From Reticulascus tulasneorum (taxonomy: Eukaryota > Ascomycota > Sordariomycetes > Glomerellales > Reticulascaceae), in contig LSAX01000003.1 in NCBI GenBank assembly GCA_001557505.1, positions 2,480,001-2,544,000 on the forward strand: DNA of 64,000 nucleotides, read 5' to 3'. This document shows, in pieces, positions 23,007-34,699 of this stretch. The position numbers and the translations under genes were made by a program. Below the pieces are notes generated by a model. It saw nothing but the letters and a program-made list of their open reading frames with translations, ran no database searches and was not told where the DNA came from. Numbering within the stretch: the stretch's first letter is position 1; each line of letters starts with the position of its first letter.

Positions 23007-25905
23007 ATGCCTTTGCCTGGCCCACTGTCTCCTCGAAACACAGGCTTTGTACCAATTCACAACGTTGATTCCTACGAAATGGCCAGCGAACACGGGATTC
23101 CGCTCACCCAGGTCATGAGCCGCGCAAGCTCCAAGGGCGCTCGGAGGCCTGCTCAGGGGATTCCCACGGCGGATTCCTCGACACAGGGTGTGGACGAGAA
23201 GCACGGTCTCTTCCACCGATCTGGTGGCCGGAGGGTCAAGCAGAGCGAGGTTCTTGCTCGGCGTGGCAGTGGCGGCTCGGAAGAGGTGTCCCTCAACGCT
23301 ATGGGAAAGCTGTACAACAAAGTTATTGGCTTTTCGGTCGTTACCCGGTACCTTGTCTACATTGTTCCGATCGCCATCCTGCTCGCCGTTCCTCTGATCG
23401 TACTACCCATCACGGGTCACAGAACTGATATCAACGTCGGTAGCCAAGGGACCAAACTTGGCCCGCCGCTGTTCAACCTCTTCCTCTGGATAGAAATTGC
23501 CTGGCTTACATTATGGGCCGGCAAAGTCGTGGCGTGGGCTATCCCTCCCGTCTTCATGTTTTTCTGTGGTGTGGTCAGCTCTGGGACAAGAAAGTACGCC
23601 ACCGTCTTGGAGAACTTACAGATTGCGCTCTCGCTCTTCTTCTGGGCTCTTGCCTCCTTCATTACCTTCAAAAGCCTGTTCAGCAACGCTGATAACAACG
23701 GCATCACTTGGGTGGTGACTGTAGCCCGCATCCTTGGCGCCACCATGGTCTCGACCGCCGTCTACCTCGTGGAGAAGGCCATCGTCCAGCTCATTGGCAT
23801 TTCGTACCATCAGAGATCCTTCGCCAACCGAATTAGAGACTCGAAACGCGAGATTCATCTGCTCGGTCTGCTCTACGATGCCTCACGAACCCTGTTCCCG
23901 ATGTATTGTCCTGAGTTTAGCGACGAGGATTATATTATCAACGATAGTATCGACTTGATGCTGTCCTCTAACAATGGGCGCAAAAACAGAGGCTCGGTGA
24001 CGCCGCTACGACTCATCGGAGATGTTGGACGCATGGGTGACAAGGTTACGGCTGTCTTCGGAAATATTGCGTCCGAAATCACTGGGAAGCAAGTCTTCAA
24101 TCCCAACTCGGCACATTCGATTGTGATTGAAGCCCTGGAGAAGAGCCAGCCTTCGGAGGCCCTTGCAAGACGTATTTGGATGTCATTTGTTGTTGAGGGC
24201 AAAGACGCGTTGTTCATGGAGGATGTCATGGAAGTTCTCGGCCCGGCATACAAGGAAGAAGCCGAAGAAGCATTCAATGCTATCGACAACGATCAAAACG
24301 GCGATGTCAGTCTGGATGAAATGGTCCGAAAAGTCGTTGAGATAGGGAAAGAACGCAAGGCCATCACTGAAGGCATGAAGGACATAGGTCAGGCCTTGAG
24401 AGTCTTCGATGAAGTCTTGATGTTCATCGTTCTCCTGATCGTTGTCTTCGTCTTCCTTGCCTGGTTCCAGTCGAGCCTCCTTACAGTAAGCAGGTTCTCT
24501 CTATTTTCGGACGACTCTTAGTTTGCTGACCGATGAAACAGACCGTTGCAACTGCGGGAACTGCGCTTCTTTCTTTGTCTTTTGTCTTCGCAGTTACGAC
24601 TCAAGAGTTCCTAGGTTCTTGTATCTTTCTCTTCGTCAAACATCCGTATGATGTTGGCGACCGAGTCGATATCGTCGGCCCCGAAAAGGAGCAGCTTATC
24701 GTTGATAAAATTTCTCTGCTATATACCGTCTTCACTCGCATTGATAGGATGCAAGTAGTTCAGGTAAGTAATGAAATCCTGGCCAGGGTCTCAGCTCCTA
24801 ATAGTGCATACAGGTGCCGAACATTACACTTAACAACCTCTGGATTGAGAACGTAACCCGCAGCAAAGCAATGAAGGAAGTCATCGACCTCAACGTCTCT
24901 TACGACACTAGCTTTGAGGATCTTGAACTTCTCCGCAATGAGATGGAGACTTTCGTTCGCTCCGCGGACAACTCTCGAGACTTCCAACCGGACATCACTG
25001 TTGCCGTTGCCGGCATTGGTGACTTGGATAAACTTCAGCTTAAGATTGCGATTAAACACAAGTCAAATTGGCACAACGAGATGGTCAGGGCCACGCGTCG
25101 ATCCAAGTTCATGTGCGCCCTGACTCTCGCGCTCAAAAAGGTTCCAATCTACAACCCAGGTGGTGGCAACGAGGCTTTGGGGGCGCCCGGCAACCCCTCG
25201 TACTCGGTTGCAGTCTCCGATCAGATTGCCGCGGCAGCTCGCGATAAGGCTTCACGGGATAAGGAGGCAAAGCGAATGGTGGCATCCCAAGTGAAAAGCA
25301 ACGAGCCCGACCCCAACAAATCCGGGCTCAATAAGGTCGAAGTGCAAGCTGCGGCGGAGCTGAATACTCGTGACCCTATGGCCGAGGAGGAATGGGGCTA
25401 TAGAGTAGCCGATGAGCAAACGTTGGGATCCCGCGAGCAATCTTCAGAGGACCGGCGTCGCTCCAACGATATCGACCGCGTCCGTCAAGATCTCATCAAG
25501 CGTGAAAGCACTCGCAGCGGCCGCCGAAAGCCTGGCGAGGTGCTTCCCCCAGTCGCCTTAGGCGGAGACAATGGCCCGGGTGTTCAAGTAACCCAAGCCA
25601 GCCCCCGTCATCGAAGCTTCGATCCGGAATCCCAGACTGGTGCGCCGGCATACCAAGGCGGCTTCTATAGCAATCCTGGCAACACAACCAGCAGCCCAAC
25701 ACCTGCCCAGGGGCTATCCAACTACTCGATCTTCCCACCCCCACGAAATTACTCGCCTCCAGGGTCGAGTAGCAATAACGTGCCCACAATGCAGGGAGCA
25801 CCCCACCCCCTACAGAGTCAACCAATTTCACCAGTGCAAAGCCGGGCCAGGGGCCAGAGCGTGTCAAGGAACCAGCAAGGACTACCTCCTCCGCCGCCAA
25901 GATAA
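23007..25905 (+). CDS. EF-hand mechanosensitive channel (MscS family, Msy-like)
   Basis: Three exons (23007-24485, 24542-24763, 24814-25905) give 930 residues. Hydrophobic segments near YLVYIVPIAILLAVPL, LFLWIEIAWLTLWAGK, ALSLFFWALASFITF and ILGATMVSTAVYLVEK precede a canonical EF hand (DNDQNGDVSLDE). Two more membrane segments follow, then the MscS pore/beta domain (HPYDVGDRVDI and VPNITLNNLWIENVTRS). This matches the Msy1/Msy2 fungal channels, which sit in ER-type membranes and control calcium after hypo-osmotic shock. The last 250 residues are disordered and Pro/Ser-rich. An alternative start is the MASEHG methionine about 24 codons downstream. The bases at the chosen ATG (ggtatgc) could also be an intron donor, so the extreme N-terminus is uncertain. 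Confidence 0.93.
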
Positions 25906-26207
25906 AGACGGGAGAGAAGCGACTGGTGACGGGATACCATTTTGTATCATGAGATTCGCAGATTCTGGGAGACTTTTGCCTCGTACATATATACCACACA
26001 GGCATTGAGACTGGCTCCCTATGCCTGATGACCTTTCCTTACTCCAATGAAGAGCTGTTGAGGCAGTCGGAGACTTGAAACATAGAGTATGCTCACGAAA
26101 GCATAGAAATATAGAATTATACACTAGATTCTTGGAGTCAATGGTGAACTGTGCCCTTATGTTTTCCATCTCATGTAGCGCATACAAGATTTTCAACCTT
26201 TGTAGCC
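25906..26207. other. Convergent intergenic
   Basis: About 300 bp between facing stop codons of the channel and the hydrolase. It is AT-rich, probably overlapping 3' UTRs, with nothing else recognised. Confidence 0.6.
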
Positions 26208-27419
26208 TCAGCATATATGCTCGGGCTCTGCAACCCCCTCCTTCGGCCCCAGGTCAGTCTTCAACGTCCTGCCAAACAACTCCAACAGCACCTCGAAGCA
26301 GACCTTGGTGATGGCGGGATCGTAGCGGCCCTTGCTCAGTTCATCGCGGATGAAGGCGTGCTGCGCCCAAGCGAACTCATAGAAGCTGGTCGTGACGTCA
26401 GCCTCGCGCAGCTTGGCGCGGATGAAGTCGCGGCCCTCTGCGGGAACATGCGTGTCCTTGACGCCAAAGATCATGGCGACCTCGGCTTTCAATTCGGAGA
26501 GACGGTCGATGGTATGGTTACTGTTCGGCGGTGCGGTCGACGACATGTTTGCGTCCGGGAAGGGGCCGAGGGTACGAACATGGACGTCGGTTGCGAAGTA
26601 GGCTACACAGGCAGAGATGCGGGGGTCAAGCTGGGGCTGTTAGTGGAGTAAAGCAATTACGGACATGTCCGGGGGGAGGGGAGGAGAGGGCGACGAGGGA
26701 CCAGAGGGACAGGAATGAATGGGGAAGGGATGTCGTACGCTGGCGCGGAGGGCGAGATGGCCGCCTAGGCACATGCCCGTGGCTCCGATGAGGCCGGTAC
26801 AGGTCGGTAGACTGAGGAGATGATCCACAGTCTTGTACGAGTCTTCGTCGTAAGACTCGAGAGTCTATCACGTCTGAGCAGGATGTCCATTCCTGTAGAA
26901 GAATCGCCTCACCTTCTCAGCCTTCCACGCATTGCCCTTATCGGTCCCCGGGCCATCATACGCCAATGGCTCCCAGGATGTAAAGTCATGGTAAGAAGAC
27001 GGAGCTGCGACGATATAGCCCTGTCCCGCGATCTGGCGGCCGAATCTGGCCACGGGGCCGGTCACTGGTGGGAGTGTCAGTTTCGTGAAATCTATCTTGG
27101 CGGGGAGGGGGGGCACATTTCATGGTGGGGTTGAACCCCGCTGTAGGGGGGAAACTGACCTTGGTAGATCTCGGAGAAGAGGGAGACGCCGGGGAACTTT
27201 CTGAGGGGATGTCAGACCGGGAATGTCTGGGACCTGGGCTAAGTGAGATACGCACGCATTGGGATAGCCTGGAATCACAGGGTGGAAGACGAAGATCCCT
27301 GGGCGAGGTTAGCGATCCATCTATCTCGCGGCGAGTGGATGAGACGGATGCATACTCATGGTGCTCTCCTTCCCATTCGCCGATGTCTTCACATCGACGA
27401 AGCTTTCGTTGATCAACAT
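26208..27419 (-). CDS. Dienelactone hydrolase family protein
   Basis: Six exons (27419-27356, 27298-27256, 27200-27160, 27064-26913, 26864-26739, 26636-26208) give 284 residues, and every junction restores frame. Three of the first exons are only 64, 43 and 41 nt. The alpha/beta-hydrolase triad is Cys in GMCLGGH, Asp in IFGVKDTHVP and His in AWAQHAF, all conserved in carboxymethylenebutenolidases. Conserved fungal blocks include GPVARFGRQIAGQGYIV and APSSYHDFTSWEPLAYDGP. The enzyme probably hydrolyses a lactone or ester in the cytosol. The native substrate in fungi is generally unknown. Confidence 0.9.
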
Positions 27420-28015
27420 GATTTGTGTGCGTTGCAAGAGCGTCTACCAGGATAGATATAATGGGCTTCGTTCTGTGTTTCTGCTCATGTCTCCTACAGC
27501 TTTGGAGTTGAATGAGCGCTGGGCTATGTGGGTTTTGGCCAATCATTACTAAGCGACCACCTTCATCCGCCGCGATCAAGCTCCGAGACCTGCCTCATCT
27601 CGTGTTCTCCTGTTCCTAATGAAGTTGATCAGGAATCAAAATTCGCAGGTTTGAGGATCTCCGAGCTCTTCTGTACCACAGGCTTGTACAAATCACGATG
27701 TTGGCTAGTGTGCCGTGGTTAAGTGGCAGCAACTGAGGAGGAAGAGGATGGAGGAATTATCAAGCTCAAAAACACCGCATCAACTGAAATTGAGTCTGCA
27801 TAGTTTGCAACATGCTGGCCGCAAGCTGTAAACTAGGCGAATAGTATAGTCACAGAGTGAGAAGGGTATCAAATGCCTCTTTTTGCCTTGCCTCGCATCA
27901 CCGACCCCAGAAATGTATTCCAACACCTCGCTATAAATCCTCCTTTCGCCTTCCCCTATTATACCTTGCCCTCGTTCATATCGTATATATATACAGCTCC
28001 CGGTTGCCATCCCTC
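27420..28015. other. Intergenic, promoter of hydrolase / 3' flank of YME2
   Basis: About 600 bp between the hydrolase ATG and the YME2 stop. A TATATATA run is near 27985. No gene was recognised. Confidence 0.55.
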
Positions 28016-30692
28016 TCAATATTTGCGCATTAGCACTTTCTTCAAAGCCGCCATTTCCATGTCAAAGGCAGCAATCTTCTCCTGGCTGGCTTCAAGTTTG
28101 TCCAACAAATATGAGACTCTCGGCCCGGTCTGGGCTGGCTGGCGGGGCAAGCTGCCGAGCAAAGCCAGTTCAGACTCGACCTTCTCGAGGCTCTTTGCCT
28201 CAATTTTCCCCAACTCTGTCAGGATCGCCAGGTCCATCTTCGCTTTCAAGACTGAGTCCTCCAAAAGTTTGTTAAAGGCGGCTTGATACATAGGCTTGCC
28301 GGCTGTGATGATCTGCGGACGACCGTTGTGGGTTTTGACCGTGATGAGTTCTGCATTAGCAAGACTCTCCAATGCCGATTCGCCATTGGACGCGGTGGAG
28401 GTAGTTGACGACGAGAACACGCCTGATAGGAGTACCTCGTTATAGCGAAGTGTGTGTTTCTCTCCAAGCGTCTTGATGAGATACCACACCTGCTCCGTGG
28501 ACCATTTCTTGTCATCGGTAGACTCCTTGCTGCCAAGCAAGAACATTTTGACGATCTCAGTGGCGCTCTGGTTAATGATTTCCTCAACGGCTCGCTTGGG
28601 ACTCTGCCCGCTCTTGAGGCGTCGAGCAAGGAATTCCAGATCAGTGAGCCGTCCTCCTAGGAGATCAATGCAGTCATCGAGCTCAGACAAATCTGGCCGC
28701 GGCGGATTCTCAACCGGAGTGTCTTGCTCTGCCTTGGAGCGATTTGGCTTGGCATCGTCGCGAACATCTTCATCCAGACGGCTGATGATAAACTTCTTGG
28801 CAATATCTGGCGTGAGATCGCCCAGGGCAAGCTGCCTGAAGACTCGATCGGGCAGGGCCTTGGATAGAGACTTTGAGTAGGCGTTGTCATTGGTTAGGAA
28901 AACCACGTGGGCAATGTTGTTCTGCACCAGAGCAGCGGACCATTCTGACAACTTCTCGTAGACCAGACTCGACTCTTCGTTCTTGTGGAGAAAGTTATCG
29001 ATGACGATCACCGACCGTTTCTCGGGGTGGGCCTCCAGGTATGCGTCTTCAGATAGGTCGCTGTCCTTGTCTTCTTTGTGTCGACCAGAAAGAGAAACTT
29101 CCTTGAGAGCAGAGGCAGTTGTATGAAGAATTTTGGTGAGTTGAGATTCCAAAGTCTCAGAAAAGCCAGACTTGACTCCAGTAGTGCTTTGGACAGCCAG
29201 ATCTGCGATGCTGCTTAAACTGTTGGCCCAAGAAAATATAGGTCTATAGCCAACAGCAGCAGCCATGTGCTTGATCGTCCCACTCTCGCCCCTGGCCTCG
29301 ACAATCGGCTTGCAATCGATGACAAGAACGTTCTTTCGCCCTTTTAAGGCCTGGTCCAGCACCAACTCTTTCTTACCCGACCCCCGGGGCCCCTGAATGA
29401 CGATGAACGTATCCGAAGTTTCCAGCAACCATGTTTGGACTTGTTCGATGAGATCACGTCGATGGTTCCACACTGCGTTGTGGCCTGCATTGTCATACTT
29501 CTTCCGCGCAAAAGACAAAATGTCCGAGGTTTGACTCCTGAACCATCTGTAGAGTCTACTGTTTGACAAGCGGAAGGAATGCTGAACGTGAGCCTTGACG
29601 AAGAATTCGCGAATAGGATCGAATATGACGACCGTGATGGCGGCCAACAAAGCTGCCACAACAGGAATTACCAGCCTAGGATGGCTGGAAAGCCAATTCC
29701 AGATGTTGTGGGCCTTTACTCGCTGCTCATAAGATAGTCGAAGCTTCGTGCCATTCTTCCCTCCGCCAAGTGTTTCACTGACGAGTAGCCCATGCAAGCA
29801 ATTCCTCGCCATGATCGCATCTCTGACTGATGCAAAGTCGAGATGCGCATATTTCGGCATGATCTTCGAGTCAGAGGGCTGAGATGTGATTTCCGCAATC
29901 TTTCCATACTTGCGGAAGAGACTGTACAAGTTCTCCTGGGCTAGTTCAACTGCTTCTCCGCCGGGCTCCTTTGGGATGAACTCAATCTTCAGCCGGGTAT
30001 TCGGGAAGCGATATAAATCTTCCAACCATGGTACTCCCTTAACGAGCCCTGCCTGAACGCCGCGAAACGGGCTGAACCACGGCTTCAATGGTTTTTCTGT
30101 CAGAATCTTCGTGAGAGATCCTGTGATAATTGGTGAGCTTCACATCCCATTATCAGAGCAGATCTTCTCACCTTCTATGTCTTCCGCTCCCACATCAGAA
30201 CTATGACTAAACTTGACAAATGCGCCGCCGTCCTTCAGACGTGGGAGGATCTCGGTTACCGTCATAGGTAGATCTTTGGGTATGGCACGCTTGACAAGGT
30301 TGAATGGATCCATGATGCCCAGAGACTCATTGTTGAAGCGCTTAATCAGATCGGAAAGGTCGCGATCGGTATGCCATAGTCGTCTAAGCAGGTAGGTGAG
30401 GTTAAGAGGGAAGAGATCTGTAGTTGGTTGGATCTGGTTAGCTGCTGTTGATCAAGAAGTCCATGCCCGTCAACTCACTGTCAAAGAAAAGAATAGATTC
30501 ATTCTGAGCTTGTGATATATGTCCAGATTTCTCTTCCTTTGTTAGGCTGCTTTCCCAAGCCCTTGCTGCCACGCTTCCAATGCCTGCCTCGATCCTGTTG
30601 ATGGTTGGTCTTCGGGCCACCCATCTTGGAGGTCTTGAGAAGGTCACCGCAGGTCGAATGACCGGGAGAAAGATGGCTCTTCTAGGTATCAT
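28016..30692 (-). CDS. yme2: Mitochondrial escape protein 2 (YME2)
   Basis: Three exons (30692-30479, 30417-30172, 30120-28016) give 854 residues, the family's usual length. The N-terminus is Arg-rich (MIPRRAIFLPVIRPAVTFSR), fitting a mitochondrial presequence, followed by the family block FFDNLFPLNLTYLLRRLW formed across the first splice. An RRM-like fold (LKIEFIPKEPGG ... KYAHLDFASVRDA) precedes a transmembrane helix (PRLVIPVVAALLAAITVVIF). The intermembrane-space part is an AAA-like NTPase with Walker A GPRGSGKKE and Walker B-like RSVIVIDNF. Yeast Yme2 is an inner-membrane protein that limits mtDNA escape and organises nucleoids. The gene is divergent from EMI1. Confidence 0.94.
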
Positions 30693-30865
30693 GATTAGAA
30701 CGTGGCAGAGTTACATGTTGCTTTACATGCAGGTTCTGGCGCGAGCTCAAGAAATGAATGGAGCTTGACTCGGTAGTACTTGTGGCTGGCAAGGCAGCTT
30801 GTGGTGAATGAGGTCATCCACTTAAAGCCGTCGCTGCCAAGCTTTGGCTTTCTTCACTCCTTTGG

Positions 30866-30905
30866 CCAATCACAATCACTAAAATTCAGTATAGGCAATC
30901 ATTGG
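30866..30905. promoter_or_regulatory. Opposed CCAAT boxes in the YME2/EMI1 divergent promoter
   Basis: CCAATCA at 30866-30872 and an inverted CCAAT (ATTGG at 30901-30905) lie within the 371-bp gap between the two divergent ATGs (30692 and 31064). CCAAT is the core site of the HAP/CBC complex, which regulates respiratory and mitochondrial genes in fungi. The functional link is inferred. Confidence 0.4.
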
Positions 30906-31063
30906 CTAAAAATGAGTGCTCGCAGTTGAGAGAGCTACGCTATCACGACTTTCGTGTCCGCGCCCATTTCCCCACATTCACATTGTCCACAATCGACGCA
31001 AGCTTGGCGCCGCCAGACTTTTACCTGTAATTCAGCTAAGACATCCTCTCCGGATCTATCAAG

Positions 31064-31819
31064 ATGGGCTGGCTCTGGGCTTCGCAGTCTGCCACAAAGA
31101 CTCCCTCCCCTACACGGGATCAATCATCCAACCTTCCCACAGCACCCCCGCCATCATCATCGAGTAAAGCCTCGGACTGGGAGACGGATCCAGAGATACA
31201 AAAGTTTCTAGCTCTTTTCCAAACCGACGTTGGGTCGAAGCAAGATGAAAAAGTCCCTGAAGCCACGCCAGCGCCAACACGACCCTCGACACAGACGCAG
31301 ACACCCGCACCTAAATCCTCTCTCACATCATGGCTCCCCTCCCTCCACGCCTCTTCCTCCTCGAGCCAGACAAACAACCGCACAGCGGAAGTCCCGCCTC
31401 TACTCAACCCCGTCGCTGAGTCTCTCCTACCAACAGAGATGAGCTGCAGACAAGCGTTCGACATCGCCTACCACTGCCAGTCCATCGGTGGACAGTGGAA
31501 CGCTGTTTACCGCCACGGCCAACTGCAGTCATGCAGCCAGCAATGGGACGATTTTTGGTTCTGCATGCGAGTCAAGGGATACACAGGGAAGACAAAGGAG
31601 GACGAAATCCGGGCTCACTACCGGAAGAAAGAGTACACCAAGTATGGCAACGGCAAACCAAGCAGCGAGGACATCTGGCAAACCAGGGCGGCCAAGGTCG
31701 CTCCAGGCACAACATTCCTAGAGACCTTTAACAAGCCTGATATGGATGATGACGAGTGGCAATTGAATGAGATTGCTAGGAGGAAGATGTTCCGGCGCGA
31801 ACTTGGCTATGAAACATAG
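31064..31819 (+). CDS. emi1: EMI1-like twin CX9C protein
   Basis: An intronless 251-residue frame starting MGWLWASQSATK. After a Ser/Thr/Pro-rich half comes the conserved DUF3128/Emi1 domain. SCRQAFDIAYHC and SCSQQWDDFWFC each form a CX9C motif, separated by QSIGGQWNAVYRHG. A basic tail (ARRKMFRRELGYE) follows. Twin CX9C proteins are typically imported into the mitochondrial intermembrane space by Mia40. Yeast Emi1 is linked to early meiotic gene induction. The shared promoter with YME2 supports a mitochondrial role by context. Confidence 0.88.
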   Translation: MGWLWASQSATKTPSPTRDQSSNLPTAPPPSSSSKASDWETDPEIQKFLALFQTDVGSKQDEKVPEATPAPTRPSTQTQTPAPKSSLTSWLPSLHASSSSSQTNNRTAEVPPLLNPVAESLLPTEMSCRQAFDIAYHCQSIGGQWNAVYRHGQLQSCSQQWDDFWFCMRVKGYTGKTKEDEIRAHYRKKEYTKYGNGKPSSEDIWQTRAAKVAPGTTFLETFNKPDMDDDEWQLNEIARRKMFRRELGYET

Positions 31820-32293
31820 ACGACAGGATCGTAGATCGACAAGACTTGTGATTTCGAAAGCTAGAAACTGAAATAGAAGCAAGGCAGTCAATCAGTCTCA
31901 AGATCACGACTGACCAGCAGTTCGCTTTTGGAACACCTGTTTCAGATGAACCCAATTGTAATTAGAAGCTGATTCGGGACACTGTTATTTGGTTTCATTC
32001 ACGCACACGCAGTACGTCGTTTCGCGAGCATTGATGATGGTCATGTCACAAGCGATTATTGAGATGGCAAATTAAGTTTAACGTTTTTGATTTGGTTCTA
32101 AGCCTTGTGAAGAACCTTGATTAAAGTACATCCGTAACGTGTGAGCCACCGTGCTTTTCCCTGTAATCGTGATCGTGAAATGCAATAGCAAAGTCTAAGT
32201 CATCATGCCTTGAAAACCCCCAACTGCCTTCCGCATCGTAAGAACCGTCGGATTTTCAATCTCTGAGAGAAGTGTATTTGGGTATCAAGTGAT
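31820..32293. other. Convergent intergenic
   Basis: About 470 bp between EMI1 and HSP70 stop codons, holding two 3' UTRs. No gene was recognised. Confidence 0.6.
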
Positions 32294-34255
32294 TTAGTCG
32301 ACTTCCTCGACGGTCGGGCCATCATCGTGAGTAGCGCCGCCAGGACCGCCGGCACCTGGGAAGCCACCAGGACCACCGCCGGGCATGCCACCGGGCATAC
32401 CGCCGGGACCACCAGCGGATCCGTAGAACTTCATCATGATGGGGTTGGCGATAGCCTCAAGCTCCTTCTGATGATCCTCGTACTCCTCGCGGGTCGCCTG
32501 TTGGCTCTCATCGAGCCAGGTGACGATCTTGTCAATCTCGGTCTTGAGAGTCTCCTTGTCGGAAGCATCAAGCTTCTCATCCACCTTGGCGTCACCAAGA
32601 GTGTTTCGGAGGGAGTAAGCATAAGATTCCAGACCGTTCTTGGCAGCGACACGCTTGCCTTCAGCCTCATCCTCATCCTTGTACTTCTCGGCTTCGGACA
32701 ACATGCGCTCGATATCCTCCTTGGACAGGCGTCCCTTGTCGTTGGTGATGACAATCTTGTTGGACTTGCCGGTGCCCTTCTCGATGGCGGAAACGTTCAT
32801 GATACCATTGGCATCAAGATCGAAGGTGACCTCGATCTGAGGAACACCTCGGGGTGCAGGTGGGATGCCGGTAAGCTCGAACTTGCCGAGAAGGTTGTTG
32901 TCCTTGGTGCGCTGACGCTCACCCTCGTAGACCTGGATGAGCACACCAGGCTGGTTGTCTGAGAAGGTAGAGAAGACCTCGGACTTCTTGGTAGGGATAG
33001 TGGTGTTTCGCGGGATGAGCTTGGTCATCATGCCACCAGCAGTCTCGATACCGAGAGAGAGCGGGGCAACATCGAGAAGCAAGATCTCGCTGGTTCCCTT
33101 GGAGGAGGTGTCACCAGACAAGATGGCGGCCTGGACAGCGGCGCCGTAGGCAACAGCCTCATCGGGGTTGATGGACTTGTTGGGCTCCTTTCCGTTGAAG
33201 TAGTCGGTGATGAGCTTCTGGATTCGGGGGATACGGGTGGAACCGCCGACAAGGACGATCTCGTGGACCTGGGACTTGTCGATCTTGGCATCCGAGAGGA
33301 CACGGTCGACAGGCTGGAGGGTGGATCGGAAGAGATCCTGGCACAACTCTTCGAATCGGGCTCGGGTGATGGAGGTGTAGAAATCAATACCCTCAAAGAG
33401 AGAGTCGATCTCGATGGAGGTCTGGGCCGACGAGGACAGGGTGCGCTTGGCACGCTCGCAGGCAGTTCGGAGTCGTCGCAGCGCACGGGCGTTGGAGGAC
33501 AGGTCCTTCTTGTGCTTGCGCTTGAACTCGTTGACGAAGTGGTTGACCAGACGGTTGTCGAAGTCCTCACCACCCAAGTGGGTATCACCAGCGGTCGACT
33601 TGACCTCGAAGATACCTTCCTCGATAGTCAGGAGAGAAACATCGAAAGTGCCACCACCGAGATCAAAGATGAGAACATTTCGCTCGCCCTCAATCTTCTT
33701 GTCAAGACCGTAAGCAATGGCGGCAGCAGTAGGCTCATTGATGATTCGGAGAACGTTGAGGCCTGCGATGAGACCAGCGTCCTTGGTGGCTTGTCGCTGA
33801 GAATCGTTGAAGTAGGCGGGGACAGTGATAACGGCGTTGTTGACCGGGACACCAAGGTAAGACTCAGCAGTCTCTCGCATCTTTACCAAGATCATGGAGC
33901 TGATCTCCTCAGGTGTGAAGGTCTTGGTCTCGCCCTTGAACTCGATCTCGACCACAGGCTTGCTCGCCTTGTCGATGATCTTGAATGGGAAGTGCTTCAT
34001 ATCGGCCTGCACCTCCGAGTCGGAGAACTTGCGGCCAATGAGGCGCTTCGCATCGAAGACTGTGTTGTGGGGGTTCATCGCGACTTGGTTCTTGGCGGCA
34101 TCTCCGATCAGACGCTCGGTGTCCGTGAATGCCACGAACGACGGGGTGGTTCGATTTCCCTGGTCGTTCGCGATGATCTCGATTCTATCCTCGCGATAGA
34201 TACCAACACACGAGTATGTGGTTCCAAGATCGATACCGATGGCTGGGCCAGACAT
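32294..34255 (-). CDS. hsp70: Cytosolic HSP70 chaperone (Ssa type)
   Basis: An intronless 653-residue frame. The ATPase signatures [25 protein letters not shown] and [11 protein letters not shown] are intact. The substrate-binding domain, the GGMP-like tail ([13 protein letters not shown]) and the terminal EEVD, which docks TPR co-chaperones, mark it as the cytosolic form rather than ER or mitochondrial. It folds nascent and stress-damaged proteins with Hsp40 and nucleotide-exchange partners. Codon usage looks strongly biased to C/G-ending codons, as expected for high expression, and this bias opens a long antisense frame. Confidence 0.98.
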   Translation of the reverse strand: MSGPAIGIDLGTTYSCVGIYREDRIEIIANDQGNRTTPSFVAFTDTERLIGDAAKNQVAMNPHNTVFDAKRLIGRKFSDSEVQADMKHFPFKIIDKASKPVVEIEFKGETKTFTPEEISSMILVKMRETAESYLGVPVNNAVITVPAYFNDSQRQATKDAGLIAGLNVLRIINEPTAAAIAYGLDKKIEGERNVLIFDLGGGTFDVSLLTIEEGIFEVKSTAGDTHLGGEDFDNRLVNHFVNEFKRKHKKDLSSNARALRRLRTACERAKRTLSSSAQTSIEIDSLFEGIDFYTSITRARFEELCQDLFRSTLQPVDRVLSDAKIDKSQVHEIVLVGGSTRIPRIQKLITDYFNGKEPNKSINPDEAVAYGAAVQAAILSGDTSSKGTSEILLLDVAPLSLGIETAGGMMTKLIPRNTTIPTKKSEVFSTFSDNQPGVLIQVYEGERQRTKDNNLLGKFELTGIPPAPRGVPQIEVTFDLDANGIMNVSAIEKGTGKSNKIVITNDKGRLSKEDIERMLSEAEKYKDEDEAEGKRVAAKNGLESYAYSLRNTLGDAKVDEKLDASDKETLKTEIDKIVTWLDESQQATREEYEDHQKELEAIANPIMMKFYGSAGGPGGMPGGMPGGGPGGFPGAGGPGGATHDDGPTVEEVD

Positions 34256-34466
34256 CGTGAGGGTTGGTGATGGTGTTGTGATGTGGGGTCGGAGAGAGGT
34301 GAAATCTCGGAGGTGTGCGATAGTCGCTATGCGAGTATATGTGCACTGCGATTCAATAGAGAAAAAGAACTCTTTAATGAAAGAGAGATCGCTTTTTGTT
34401 TGTGTGGTTATGGAGGGAAGTGAAGTAGGAAGAGAATTGGTCGAGATGGAGGTGAGGTGAAGGAAA

Positions 34467-34473
34467 TATTATA
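34467..34473 (-). promoter_or_regulatory. TATA-like element of HSP70
   Basis: TATAATA on the minus strand lies about 210 bp upstream of the HSP70 ATG in an otherwise GC-balanced promoter. It is assigned by sequence only. Confidence 0.35.
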
Positions 34474-34642
34474 TTCAACGAGGTGGGGCAGGCTGGCTGG
34501 GTTCCTTCCTTCTAACGAATTCGACGGTCTTCTATGTGGAATGTACCAGACGACCCCACCAATCACCCCAAGCTTCTGTAACCTTCCAGTTCATGCTCCC
34601 ACAGCCCGAAAATTAGCCCCTGAACATGAGTAGGACTAAGCC

Positions 34643-34659
34643 GAATATTCTTCAACGAA
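34643..34659 (-). promoter_or_regulatory. Possible heat-shock element upstream of HSP70
   Basis: GAATATTC at 34643-34650 is a perfect inverted nGAAn/nTTCn pair. A further GAA at 34657-34659 is not in perfect 5-bp register. A CCCCT stress-response core (34617-34621) is nearby. It is about 390 bp from the ATG. Two units is weak for HSF, so this is tentative. Confidence 0.3.
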
Positions 34660-34699
34660 GAGTTTTCTTTTTTCATCCCTTTAATTGATCTGGTTGCCT

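Noticed and set aside
22573..23118. 181-codon open frame overlapping the start of the mechanosensitive channel
   Set aside because: It begins at TTG rather than ATG, is rich in Ser/Leu/Pro from a pyrimidine-rich leader, and overlaps a clear channel gene in another frame.
33263..34270. 335-codon open frame antisense to HSP70
   Set aside because: It is a known shadow produced by HSP70 codon bias; similar antisense frames were once mis-annotated as a glutamate dehydrogenase. The sense gene is unambiguous.
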